Of a stretch of 7,993 nt of DNA, positions 1-6,912 are shown in pieces. The DNA is from Methanothermococcus okinawensis. Lineage in GTDB: Archaea > AGJL01 > Methanococci > Methanococcales > Methanococcaceae. A program made the position numbers and the translations under genes. The stretch lies in the NCBI GenBank assembly GCA_015661555.1, contig DQVW01000040.1, positions 1 to 7,993 on the forward strand. The letters are read 5' to 3'. Positions within the stretch are counted from its first letter, which is position 1; every line of letters starts with the position of its first letter. The notes beneath the pieces are model-generated. The model did not search any database. It saw only the letters and a list, made by a program, of their open reading frames with translations, and had not been told where the DNA came from.

Positions 1-14
1 AGGAGTAAAATAAT

Positions 15-86
15 ATGAGAGTGGTTGAAAACATTACCTTCAGATACCTAGCTGTATGCATCCTCTTTTTTATAACCCAGTTGTAA
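15..86 (+). CDS. Possible 23-residue hydrophobic micropeptide
   Basis: An ATG at 15 follows an AGGAG at 1-5 with a 9-base spacer, and the frame runs to TAA at 84-86. The peptide would begin MRVVENITFRYL and end in a hydrophobic run (LAVCILFFITQL), which could span or associate with a membrane. The frame is closed just upstream by TAA at 6-8, so it is not the tail of a longer gene. I do not recognise it. The RBS and spacing are the only positive signals, and a frame this short could easily be chance. Confidence 0.15.
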   Translation: MRVVENITFRYLAVCILFFITQL

Positions 87-145
87 AGTCTTCTGTATAA
101 CCGCTCCTGCCAGAGGAAATATGCATCTAAATATCAAAAGGAGTC

Positions 146-155
146 CTTATAAAAG
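146..155 (+). promoter_or_regulatory. Candidate TATA box for uppP
   Basis: The sequence CTTATAAAAG resembles the archaeal TATA element bound by TBP. Transcription would be expected roughly 25 bases downstream, around 175-180, leaving a leader of about 95 bases before uppP. No strong purine-rich BRE can be separated from the background, so the assignment rests on the TATA-like core and its position alone. Confidence 0.3.
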
Positions 156-260
156 AGTTGAATCCCAAGATTTGATAATATTTTGTATTATTTCAATCTC
201 CTTCAGCATAATGTCTTTAATTCCTCTTTTGTATAGTCCATAGGTGACACCCCGTATCTA

Positions 261-266
261 AGGTGG
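261..266 (+). promoter_or_regulatory. Ribosome-binding site of uppP
   Basis: AGGTGG lies 7 bases before the ATG at 274 and can pair with the archaeal anti-Shine-Dalgarno sequence at the 16S rRNA 3' end. It supports that ATG as the start, which also places the conserved catalytic motif at the usual distance from the N-terminus. Confidence 0.7.
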
Positions 267-273
267 ACTTTCC

Positions 274-1035
274 ATGGACATACCCCAGGCTATAATTCTA
301 AGTATTGTGGAGGGAGTTACAGAGCTCCTGCCTATCTCCTCCACAGGTCATATGATAGTGGTGTCCCATCTAATGAATATTCCCCAGAACAGTATCCATG
401 TAAACTTTGAGATAGCTGTACAGTTATCAGCTATACTTGCAGTATGTTACCAGTACCTGGATAAACTTAGAAGAGGTCACCTGTGGAAGAAGATACTTGT
501 ATCTTTTATACCAACAGGGATAGTAGGGTTACTTTTTTACAGGGAGATAACAGCCCTCTTCTCTGTTACCACGGTAGCTCTAACTTTTATCCTAGGAGGT
601 ATAGTGTTTCTAGTGGTTGAATGGTTCTACAGGGAGGACAAATGTACCACAAGGAGTCTAGAGGACATAACCTATAGACAGTCTTTGATGGTAGGTGTTG
701 CCCAGGTGTTCTCCCTCATCCCAGGTACCTCCCGCTCAGGCGCCACTATTATAGGAGGTCTACTCTCTAACTTAGATAGGAAGGCTGCCACAGAGTTCTC
801 CTTCCTATGTGCCATACCTGTAATACTCACAGCCACACTCTTTAGTATGTATAAAAACCTGGAGAATCTCAACACTGGAGATATCTATATCCTGATAGTT
901 GGGTTTGTAGTCACCTTCATCACAACCCTCCTTACAGTTAGGCTGTTCTTAAAGTATGTGGAGAAATATAATTTTGTCCCCTTTGGGATATACAGGATAG
1001 TATTTGGTCTAATTCTACTTCTCTTCTTCTCTTAA
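274..1035 (+). CDS. uppP: Undecaprenyl/polyprenyl-diphosphate phosphatase (UppP/BacA family)
   Basis: This integral membrane enzyme hydrolyses a polyprenyl diphosphate to the monophosphate, recycling the lipid carrier. In archaea the carrier is probably a dolichyl-type lipid for protein glycosylation or surface polymers, which is inference. The 253-residue protein is a little shorter than the E. coli enzyme (273). It carries both family signatures: EGVTELLPISSTGH at residues 13-26 (by comparison with E. coli, E13, E17, S23 and H26 are active-site positions) and PGTSRSGAT at 150-158, with R154 the catalytic arginine. Several hydrophobic segments, for example about 44-60, 75-88, 100-117, 175-191, 205-222 and 237-252, fit a polytopic membrane protein. 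An AGGTGG element 7 bases upstream supports the start. The 3' end overlaps the convergent tyrA gene by 21 bp. Family assignment is firm; the exact lipid substrate is not. Confidence 0.95.
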   Translation: MDIPQAIILSIVEGVTELLPISSTGHMIVVSHLMNIPQNSIHVNFEIAVQLSAILAVCYQYLDKLRRGHLWKKILVSFIPTGIVGLLFYREITALFSVTTVALTFILGGIVFLVVEWFYREDKCTTRSLEDITYRQSLMVGVAQVFSLIPGTSRSGATIIGGLLSNLDRKAATEFSFLCAIPVILTATLFSMYKNLENLNTGDIYILIVGFVVTFITTLLTVRLFLKYVEKYNFVPFGIYRIVFGLILLLFFS

Positions 1036-2361
1036 ACTCCTGTATCGCCCCCTTCCCCCTATATTTCTAATTACTTCAAGGAATTGCTCCTTCAAATTGG
1101 CCAGCTCCTCCCTTTTATAACTGTAGATCCTAAAGGTGACACTTTTAAACCCCCTCTCCACACCCTGTCCCTGATAGACATCTAAGATCTCGAGATCGAA
1201 GATCCCCTTTAATAGTTTCAGTATAACCTTCTCATCTACATCCTCCCGAAAGAGTACAGAGATATCGTAGTAATACCTATTTAGGTTCTCCCTCTTCCAC
1301 TCCTCTAACTCCCCCTCCTCCATAAGGGATACGTTGGCTATATTTATCCTCACCTCTTTCCCATTTTTACTTAGTATCACTGTATCATCCTGAATATCCT
1401 TTAAAATACCGTAGTGAACGTTCCCTGTTTCTAAATGTCTCAGGGCCACCTCCTTACCGATAGACTTCTCCAGCTTCTCCAACTCCTGGATAATTGCACC
1501 AACAGCCTTGTTTGAATATCTCATCCCCCTTATTGTCTCACTTCCAAAATGCCTGGCAGCCTCCCTCATTACTTCGACAAAGGATTCCCTGTCCTTTTTA
1601 GCCACTATGTCCCTTAACTTCATACACTCCCTTATAAAGGTCTCGTGGATATGACCTATCTGGGGGTTGAACATCTGGATGTCTGCATAGAGGTAGGGGT
1701 TCTGTCCCACAATCCTCCCTATAATGTTAATCATGAGCTCGTAGATAGGTGAGGCGTACTTCCTCGACTCCCTTATATCTACATTCAACTCCTTCAACGT
1801 TGTTCCAAGGGCTATATAGGCGTAATGGGTTAGACCCTGAATAATACCCATAATCCTGTCGTGCTCCCTTGGAGACATCACCACTACCCTTGCCCCCTCC
1901 TCCTCTAGAAACTCCTTTACCCTCTTAAACCAGGGATTGGACATGTGCCTCTCAGAGGGTGTAAGTATTACCACCTGTCTCTTAAGGGAGGGGGTGGAGG
2001 GTCCAAACATGGGATGGGCAGGTATAACACATACCCCCTCCTTAACACACTCCTCCATGGCCCTTGCAGGTATCTCCTTGATAGATGTAATGTCCATGAG
2101 GAGGGCACCCTTCCTAACATGGGGTGCAACCTCCCTTATCACCTTCTCGGTAACATTTATAGGCACTGCAACTATAACCACATCCCCCTTCTTTGCAGCC
2201 TCTACGTTATCCCCTGTAAAGGTTACACCTAACTCCCTCTCTACCTTCTTCCCCTTGTTTACATCTCTCCCAGTTACTATTACATCGAAACCTTTACTCT
2301 TTAGAAATCTTGCAAACCACTTTCCCAGTCCATCAGTTCCACCAATAATTGAAACCCTCAT
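1015..2361 (-). CDS. tyrA: Prephenate dehydrogenase (TyrA) with C-terminal extension
   Basis: The enzyme converts prephenate to 4-hydroxyphenylpyruvate with NAD(P)+ in tyrosine biosynthesis, in the cytoplasm. The 448-residue protein starts with a Rossmann fold whose glycine-rich loop is GGTDGLG at residues 7-13. The family motif HPMFGP at 116-121 and the QGLTHY segment at 175-180, containing the conserved active-site histidine (H179), follow. A helical dimerisation domain runs to about residue 300. The last ~140 residues are an extension. Residues ~312-350 have an alternating strand pattern like a small beta-barrel, and ~365-437 look like an alpha/beta ACT-type regulatory domain; both readings are inference. 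As I recall, the M. jannaschii homologue has a similar total length, so the extension may be normal in this order. The start sits directly at the Rossmann strand; only a weak AGGG lies upstream. It is transcribed divergently from rad50 and its 3' end overlaps uppP. Confidence 0.92.
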   Translation of the reverse strand: MRVSIIGGTDGLGKWFARFLKSKGFDVIVTGRDVNKGKKVERELGVTFTGDNVEAAKKGDVVIVAVPINVTEKVIREVAPHVRKGALLMDITSIKEIPARAMEECVKEGVCVIPAHPMFGPSTPSLKRQVVILTPSERHMSNPWFKRVKEFLEEEGARVVVMSPREHDRIMGIIQGLTHYAYIALGTTLKELNVDIRESRKYASPIYELMINIIGRIVGQNPYLYADIQMFNPQIGHIHETFIRECMKLRDIVAKKDRESFVEVMREAARHFGSETIRGMRYSNKAVGAIIQELEKLEKSIGKEVALRHLETGNVHYGILKDIQDDTVILSKNGKEVRINIANVSLMEEGELEEWKRENLNRYYYDISVLFREDVDEKVILKLLKGIFDLEILDVYQGQGVERGFKSVTFRIYSYKREELANLKEQFLEVIRNIGGRGRYRSLREEEK

Positions 2362-2427
2362 AGTAAACCCTAATAATTTTTATGATAAAAATTGTTACAG
2401 TAGTTATAAAATTTACTCACTCATGGG
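2362..2427. promoter_or_regulatory. Divergent promoter region between tyrA and rad50
   Basis: These 66 bases separate two divergent start codons and must carry both promoters. TTATAA at 2404-2409 is a TATA-like element readable in both directions. On the minus strand it would place a tyrA start of transcription near 2380, giving a leader of about 20 bases. On the plus strand, transcripts would start near 2430, almost at the rad50 start codon. The palindrome at 2375-2393 also contains TATA-like sequence and could serve rad50, with a leader of about 18 bases. Which element serves which gene cannot be decided from sequence alone. Confidence 0.5.
2375..2393. repeat. Perfect 19-bp palindrome in the tyrA-rad50 promoter region
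   Basis: AATTTTTATGATAAAAATT has two exact 9-base arms around a central G. It lies 13 bases before the tyrA start and 34 bases before the rad50 start. It could be an operator for a dimeric regulator or a pair of symmetric TATA-like elements. Its arms are purely A and T, so chance symmetry is not excluded. Confidence 0.6.
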
Positions 2428-5400
2428 ATGGGCATGATACTGAAGAGCATATCCCTGAAGAACTTTAGAAGTCATGAGAATACTAACTTATCCTTTAACA
2501 GAGGTATCACCACTATCATAGGTCCTAATGGAAGTGGGAAGTCCTCCATCTTCGAGGCTATAAGTTTTGCCCTCTATGGAACCTCAAATTACCTGATAGA
2601 GGACTTAATAAGGAGGGGAGCAAGGGGTTTCAGGGTGGAACTTGTCTTCGAAATGGGGAATACAACCTACAAGGTGATTAGAGGTAGGGGTAAATACCCG
2701 GGGGACAATATAAACTTTCTGATTTCAGATAAGGGGAATAAGGCAGAGGGGTATAACGAGGTTAATAAAAGGATAGAGGAGGTCTTGGGTATAAGCCGTG
2801 ACGTGTTCTTAAACGCCATCTATATAAAACAGGGGGAGATAGACAGGCTTATCAATCTTGAACCTAGTAAGAGGAAGAAGGTCATTGGAGAGATTCTAGG
2901 GATAGATAGATTTGAAAAGGTTTGGAGGGAGATGGGAGAGGCCATCACTAAATTTAAACATAAGTTGGAGCATCTAAAGGGGCGACTTTCAAGGAAGGAA
3001 ATGGTGGAGAGGGAAATTAAGGAGATAGAGGAGAAGATAAGAAATATGGAGTTGGAGCTGGAGAAGTTGGAGAGAGAGTATAGAGAGGTAGAGGGTATCT
3101 ATCAGGAGAGGAAAAAGGTCCTAGAGGAGTACAGGGAAAAAGAGAGGAGATTCAGGGAGTTAAAGGACAGGATCAGAGATATTGAGAGGGAGATTACAGC
3201 ACTTGAGGATAGGAAGGTTAACTTGGAGAAGGATCTAGAGGATATTAAGACCCTTATGGATGTCCTTGGGAATACAGAGGAGAAGTACAGGAGGTACTGT
3301 GAGATCGAGGAGGATTTAAAGAGAGTATCCTCTGAAATGGAGGGGTACAGGAAATACTTCAACAGATACAGGAGCCTGATAGAGATAAAGGAGATGTTGG
3401 AGAGGGATATAGAGGAGATAGGTAGGAGGGTGAGGGAGGAGGGTGTTGAAGGTATTCAGGTAGAGGATGTGGAGAGGAGGATTGAAAGTATAGAGGAGAG
3501 GTTGAGACAGCTGGAGGATATAGAGAAGAAACTCCTGGACCTGGAACATGTAAACACTAGGTTAAAGGAGATAGAGAGATACAGGGAGGAGCTGGAGAGA
3601 TGTAAAGAGGGATACCTGGAGTATATAGAGGTTGAAAATAGATTAAGGGATTTAGAGGGTAAAGTGATACATCTTGAGAGGTTGAGGGAGAAGGTTAAGG
3701 AGGTAGAAAGTAGGATAGAGGAGTTGAGAGGGGAGATCTCAAAGTTGGAGAGGGAGTTGGCACCTTTGAAGGAGATTGAGGAAGGGATAAAAAAAGAGGA
3801 GGAGTTAAAGGATAGGTTAGCCAGGTGCAGGGAGGAACTTCAGGTAATAGAGGGTAAGATAAGGGAGAGGCTAAGTAAGATAAAGGAGTTAGAGGAGATT
3901 GTGGAGAAACTTAGCAGGGCAGGTAACAGGTGTCCCCTCTGTCAGTCCCCCATAGACGACTCTAAAAAGGAGGATCTCTTAAGGAGATACAGGGAGGAAC
4001 TTCAGAGAATTGAGGAGGAGTTGGAAACACTTTACAGAGAGAGGTCCAGATATAAGGAAGAGATCGAGAGACTGGAGAGACTACTCCAGGAGATAGGTGA
4101 CTTAAAGAATGAGTTTGCCAGGTTGAAGGAGCGGGAGAAAATCCTCCAGGATAAGTACCTAGAGTTAGAGGAGTACATCAGGGAACTTCAGGTTTTAGAG
4201 GGGGAGATAGAGAGGTATAGAGGTGTGGAGGAGGAAAGGGAGAAGTTAACAGAGAGGAAAAAGAGTTTAGAAAGAGCATACAGGAGATACCAAACCTGCG
4301 AGGATTTCCTGGAGAGGGTAGATAGGGAGGAGTTATTGAGAAGAAGGGAGGAACTACTAAAGGTTGTAGGGGATTACAACTGGGAGAGGGTGAAGAGGGA
4401 GAAGGAGGATCTTAACAACAGGTTAAGGAGATGGTATGAAATTAAAAAGTTGATAGTGGATAGGAGGGAGAAGGAGGAGAGGCTAAGTAACATTCTCAGG
4501 GAGATGGAGGATATAAAAAAGTACGCCCAGCTATACCAGGATCTAGAGAGGAAGAAGGCACTTCTTGAGAAAGAGATTGAGAGATACAGAGAGGATTATA
4601 ACAGATATATAAATGCCTCTGCAGTGTTGAAGAATTACGCTAAGGTATACAAGGTGGACCCCTCCAAGTTGATAAGCTCTTTGGAGAATAGGATAGAAGA
4701 GATAGGAGAGAAGTTGGCAACTTTGAAAAGTAGGAGGGAGGAGCATATTCTAGATATAGAGTTCCTAGGGTACAGTGAGGAGAAGCATAGAAGGATAGAG
4801 GGAGAGGTTGAGAAGGCCCGTAACAACTTGGATCTCAAGAAGAATAAGATGGAGAGGTATAAGGCCTACCTAGAGTCACTTAGGGAAAATCTAAGTAAAC
4901 TCCTTAAGGAGTTAAGGGAGTTGGAGGAGATAGAGAGGGAAAAGGAGAGGTTAGAGAGATATATAAAATATCTGGAAGATATCAGAGAGCAGGTATTCTC
5001 CAGGGATGGGTTTCAACAGTATCTTAGGAGGAGGTACATACCCCTTATCCAGAAGTATACAAATGAGATATTCAGTGAGTTTGAGTTACCCTATCACCAT
5101 ATAGAGATAGATGAGGACTACAACATCCTGGTAGATGGGCTACCTGTAAAGAATTTAAGTGGAGGGGAGCAGATCGCAGTCTCTCTGGCACTACGTTTAG
5201 GTATTGCAAAGGCACTATGTAGTAGTCTACAATTTATCGTACTGGATGAACCAACAGCCTTCCTAGACGAGGAGAGACGTAAGAAACTGTTAAATATATT
5301 TAAGAGTATTAAGAGTATATCCCAGATATTTATAATATCCCACCACCAGGAGTTGGAACAGATAGCTGATAACGTCATCCACGTTACCAAGAGGGGAGGT

Positions 5401-5430
5401 ATCTCTAAGGTACTTCCGGCGATAACATGA
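2428..5430 (+). CDS. rad50: DNA double-strand break repair ATPase Rad50
   Basis: Rad50 is the SMC-like ATPase of the Mre11-Rad50 complex that binds, tethers and processes DNA ends; in thermophilic archaea it works with HerA and NurA. The 1000-residue protein shows the full architecture. The N-terminal ATPase half has Walker A GPNGSGKSS at 32-40 and the Q-loop glutamine Q135 in YIKQGEI. Two long charged coiled-coil arms cover about 170-495 and 510-860, with the zinc hook CPLC at 502-505 at their apex. The C-terminal ATPase half has signature LSGGEQ at 910-915, Walker B FIVLDEPT at 936-943, a D-loop around 946-947 and H-loop SHH at 971-973. The hook identifies it as Rad50, not SMC. An alternative ATG at 2434 (MILKSI) is possible; the upstream one resembles the MSMILKEI start I recall from M. 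jannaschii. No strong RBS precedes either. The end overlaps the next gene by ATGA. No mre11 gene adjoins it. Confidence 0.97.
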   Translation: MGMILKSISLKNFRSHENTNLSFNRGITTIIGPNGSGKSSIFEAISFALYGTSNYLIEDLIRRGARGFRVELVFEMGNTTYKVIRGRGKYPGDNINFLISDKGNKAEGYNEVNKRIEEVLGISRDVFLNAIYIKQGEIDRLINLEPSKRKKVIGEILGIDRFEKVWREMGEAITKFKHKLEHLKGRLSRKEMVEREIKEIEEKIRNMELELEKLEREYREVEGIYQERKKVLEEYREKERRFRELKDRIRDIEREITALEDRKVNLEKDLEDIKTLMDVLGNTEEKYRRYCEIEEDLKRVSSEMEGYRKYFNRYRSLIEIKEMLERDIEEIGRRVREEGVEGIQVEDVERRIESIEERLRQLEDIEKKLLDLEHVNTRLKEIERYREELERCKEGYLEYIEVENRLRDLEGKVIHLERLREKVKEVESRIEELRGEISKLERELAPLKEIEEGIKKEEELKDRLARCREELQVIEGKIRERLSKIKELEEIVEKLSRAGNRCPLCQSPIDDSKKEDLLRRYREELQRIEEELETLYRERSRYKEEIERLERLLQEIGDLKNEFARLKEREKILQDKYLELEEYIRELQVLEGEIERYRGVEEEREKLTERKKSLERAYRRYQTCEDFLERVDREELLRRREELLKVVGDYNWERVKREKEDLNNRLRRWYEIKKLIVDRREKEERLSNILREMEDIKKYAQLYQDLERKKALLEKEIERYREDYNRYINASAVLKNYAKVYKVDPSKLISSLENRIEEIGEKLATLKSRREEHILDIEFLGYSEEKHRRIEGEVEKARNNLDLKKNKMERYKAYLESLRENLSKLLKELRELEEIEREKERLERYIKYLEDIREQVFSRDGFQQYLRRRYIPLIQKYTNEIFSEFELPYHHIEIDEDYNILVDGLPVKNLSGGEQIAVSLALRLGIAKALCSSLQFIVLDEPTAFLDEERRKKLLNIFKSIKSISQIFIISHHQELEQIADNVIHVTKRGGISKVLPAIT

Positions 5431-5831
5431 TCTTAGTGATACCTGATACCAACTTCCTCATATACGGAGTAAAACATGGTATCAACATAGACTACGAGTT
5501 GGACAGGCTGTTTAACTGCTACAAGGTTGTAATACTAAGGTGTGTAAGGGAGGAGTTGGAGAAACTTAGAGGTAGGTTAAAGGGTAAGGAGAGGTACTCC
5601 GTATCATTACTCCTCTCCCTTATCAGGAGGTATGAGGAGGAAGATGAAGATGTCCCTGGGAAATACGCCGACGAGATAATAGTAAATTACGCCCTAAAAT
5701 GTAGGGAGAGGGGAAAGAAGGTTGTGGTATGTACAAATGACAAGGAGTTAAAGGAAAGGCTCCTTGAGATGGGCATCCCTGTAGTAGTTGTTAAACAGAA
5801 GAAGTACTTTGAACTTCAGGGTGATCTATAG
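5427..5831 (+). CDS. PIN-domain nuclease, Fcf1/VapC-like
   Basis: This 134-residue protein is a single PIN domain, a fold that typically cleaves RNA using a cluster of acidic residues and Mg2+ or Mn2+. The expected acids are visible: D7 in PDTNFL after the first strand, E42/E43 in the REELEKL helix, D82 in YADEII, and D105 in the CTNDKEL motif. The final strand (GIPVVVV, about 116-122) completes the fold. Length and motif spacing resemble archaeal Fcf1/Utp24-like rRNA-processing proteins more than many toxin PINs, but the subfamily is uncertain and a toxin role cannot be excluded from the fold. No small antitoxin gene lies beside it: it is joined to rad50 by a 4-base ATGA overlap and followed 8 bases later by the peptidase gene. 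The overlap implies translational coupling with rad50. The target is unknown. Confidence 0.88.
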   Translation: MILVIPDTNFLIYGVKHGINIDYELDRLFNCYKVVILRCVREELEKLRGRLKGKERYSVSLLLSLIRRYEEEDEDVPGKYADEIIVNYALKCRERGKKVVVCTNDKELKERLLEMGIPVVVVKQKKYFELQGDL

Positions 5832-5835
5832 GTGA
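5830..5835 (+). promoter_or_regulatory. Ribosome-binding site of the M42 peptidase gene
   Basis: AGGTGA overlaps the last two bases of the PIN gene stop codon and sits 4 bases before the ATG at 5840. It is a clear archaeal Shine-Dalgarno element, fixes the peptidase start, and shows that the two genes are read from one message. Confidence 0.7.
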
Positions 5836-5839
5836 GAAT

Positions 5840-6895
5840 ATGGGTGTGTTGGAGTACCTTAAGGAGTTATCCCTGGCAGAGGGTATCTCCGGTAGAGAGG
5901 ACAATGTAAGGAGTATAATGGAGAGAGAACTTAAAAAGTACTGTGAGGAGGTATTTACAGACAGGTTTGGGAACCTTATAGCTAGGATGGGGGATAGAGG
6001 TCCTAAACTTATGCTAGCTGCCCATATGGATGAGATCGGTTTAATGGTGAAGTACATCGACGAGAAGGGGTTTCTAAGGTTTATAAAAGTAGGGGGTATC
6101 AACGATCAGATGCTCCTAAATCAGAAGGTTATAGTCCATACAGAGGATGGTAAAAGGATCGTTGGAGTCCTAGGTTCAAAGCCGCCCCATAAGATGAAAG
6201 AGGAGGAGAGGAACAAGATGATAAAGTACGAGGATATGTTCATAGATATTGGAGCCAAAAACAGGGAGGACGCCAAGAAGATGGGGGTAAATATTGGAGC
6301 CTGGGCCACCTTTAAGGCAGAGTTTGACATCCTTGGAAACAACAGGGTAACATGTAAGGCCTTTGACGACAGGGTAGGTTGTACCATCCTCTTGGAGGTT
6401 GCCAGGAGGTTGAAGAAAGAGGATCTAAATTGTCAGGTGTACTTCGTAGGTACAGTGCAGGAGGAGGTGGGGTTGAAGGGTGCTAGAACCTCTGCCTTCA
6501 GGATAAACCCAGATGTGGCCATTGCATTGGACGTGACAATCTGTGGAGACCACCCAGGGATCAAGATGGAAGAGGCCCCTATAGAGTTGGGAAAGGGTCC
6601 TGTTGCATGTATTGTTGATAGTGAAGGTAGGGGGCTTATCGCCCACAGGGATGTATTAAGAATGATAGAGGATGTCTCTAAAAGGTACAACATCCCAGTA
6701 CAGTACGAGGTTGGAGAAGGGGGTACAACAGATGGAACTGCAATACACCTTACAAGGGAAGGTGTACCTACAGGGGTGATCTCTGTACCTGCCAGGTATA
6801 TCCACACCCCCGTAGAGGTTATAGACCTCTCTGATCTTGAGAATGCCGTTGAACTAATAGTGAGATGTATTGGAGAGGTGGATAAATACTTCTAA
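5840..6895 (+). CDS. M42-family TET-type metalloaminopeptidase
   Basis: M42 enzymes are di-metal (Zn or Co) aminopeptidases that assemble into dodecameric tetrahedra and trim peptides left by proteasome-type proteolysis in the cytoplasm. The 351-residue protein has normal family length and all ligand motifs: H62 and D64 in AHMDEIG, the bridging aspartate in FDDRVG (D176 or D177), the EE pair E208/E209 in VQEEVG (general base and metal ligand), D231 in ALDVT, and H322 in YIHTP. The insertion between the two halves of the catalytic domain, about residues 70-165, corresponds to the PDZ-like dimerisation domain. Peptide-length and side-chain preference cannot be told from sequence. Old annotations of this family as endoglucanase are not supported by these ligands. 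It lies 8 bases after the PIN gene and 17 bases before cfbE. Confidence 0.95.
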   Translation: MGVLEYLKELSLAEGISGREDNVRSIMERELKKYCEEVFTDRFGNLIARMGDRGPKLMLAAHMDEIGLMVKYIDEKGFLRFIKVGGINDQMLLNQKVIVHTEDGKRIVGVLGSKPPHKMKEEERNKMIKYEDMFIDIGAKNREDAKKMGVNIGAWATFKAEFDILGNNRVTCKAFDDRVGCTILLEVARRLKKEDLNCQVYFVGTVQEEVGLKGARTSAFRINPDVAIALDVTICGDHPGIKMEEAPIELGKGPVACIVDSEGRGLIAHRDVLRMIEDVSKRYNIPVQYEVGEGGTTDGTAIHLTREGVPTGVISVPARYIHTPVEVIDLSDLENAVELIVRCIGEVDKYF

Positions 6896-6902
6896 TTTTT
6901 TT
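6896..6902 (+). terminator. T7 tract between the peptidase gene and cfbE
   Basis: Seven consecutive T residues directly follow the peptidase stop codon. Archaeal RNA polymerase can terminate at U-rich runs without a hairpin, so this might reduce read-through into cfbE. It is short, and the next gene starts 10 bases later, so complete termination here is unlikely unless cfbE has its own promoter inside the peptidase gene. Confidence 0.2.
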
Positions 6903-6904
6903 GT

Positions 6905-6909
6905 GTGAT
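6905..6909 (+). promoter_or_regulatory. Ribosome-binding element that decides the cfbE TTG start
   Basis: GTGAT matches the distal part of the AGGAGGTGAT Shine-Dalgarno consensus and lies 3 bases before the TTG at 6913. The other in-frame candidate, TTG at 6901, has only the T tract upstream. This favours 6913, which begins the protein directly at its first hydrophobic strand (ILIVDV). Confidence 0.5.
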
Positions 6910-6912
6910 AAT

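Larger units (their letters stand above)
1..273. other. Intergenic leader region left of uppP, no convincing gene
   Basis: This AT-rich stretch differs in composition from the purine-loaded genes to its right. It holds a candidate TATA element at 146-155 and the uppP ribosome-binding site at 261-266. A 23-codon open frame lies near the left edge (15-86, +). On the minus strand one frame stays open from 257 down to 48 apart from a single TAA at 147-149, which might be a decayed gene. Short open frames are common in AT-rich DNA, so none of these is called a real gene with confidence. No tRNA, hairpin terminator or long repeat was seen. Confidence 0.5.

Noticed and set aside
1937..2437. A 166-codon plus-strand open frame opposite the tyrA N-terminal domain
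   Set aside because: It is antisense to the Rossmann domain of tyrA, has no recognisable motif, and its Thr/Ser/Pro-rich composition is that of a shadow frame.
2950..5000. Highly repetitive purine-rich DNA (GAG, AGG, AGA, ATA runs) resembling tandem repeats
   Set aside because: It is the codon-level result of the Glu/Arg/Lys/Leu-rich coiled-coil arms of Rad50 with AGA/AGG arginine usage. There is no fixed repeat unit and the frame stays open throughout.
3102..5390. Several open frames of 67-90 codons on the minus strand inside rad50
   Set aside because: They lie antisense to a complete, motif-bearing gene and encode low-complexity Ser/Leu-rich peptides expected from the complement of GAG/AGG-rich codons.
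2428..5430. An SMC chromosome-condensation protein instead of Rad50
   Set aside because: The apex of the coiled coil is a CPLC zinc hook and not a globular hinge, and the 1000-residue length fits Rad50.
5427..5831. VapBC toxin-antitoxin pair
   Set aside because: No small antitoxin gene precedes or follows the PIN gene; its neighbours are rad50 and a peptidase in tight overlap or spacing.
6901..6912. TTG at 6901 as the cfbE start
   Set aside because: It lies at the end of the T tract with no pairing site upstream, whereas TTG at 6913 follows GTGAT and starts directly at the first conserved strand.
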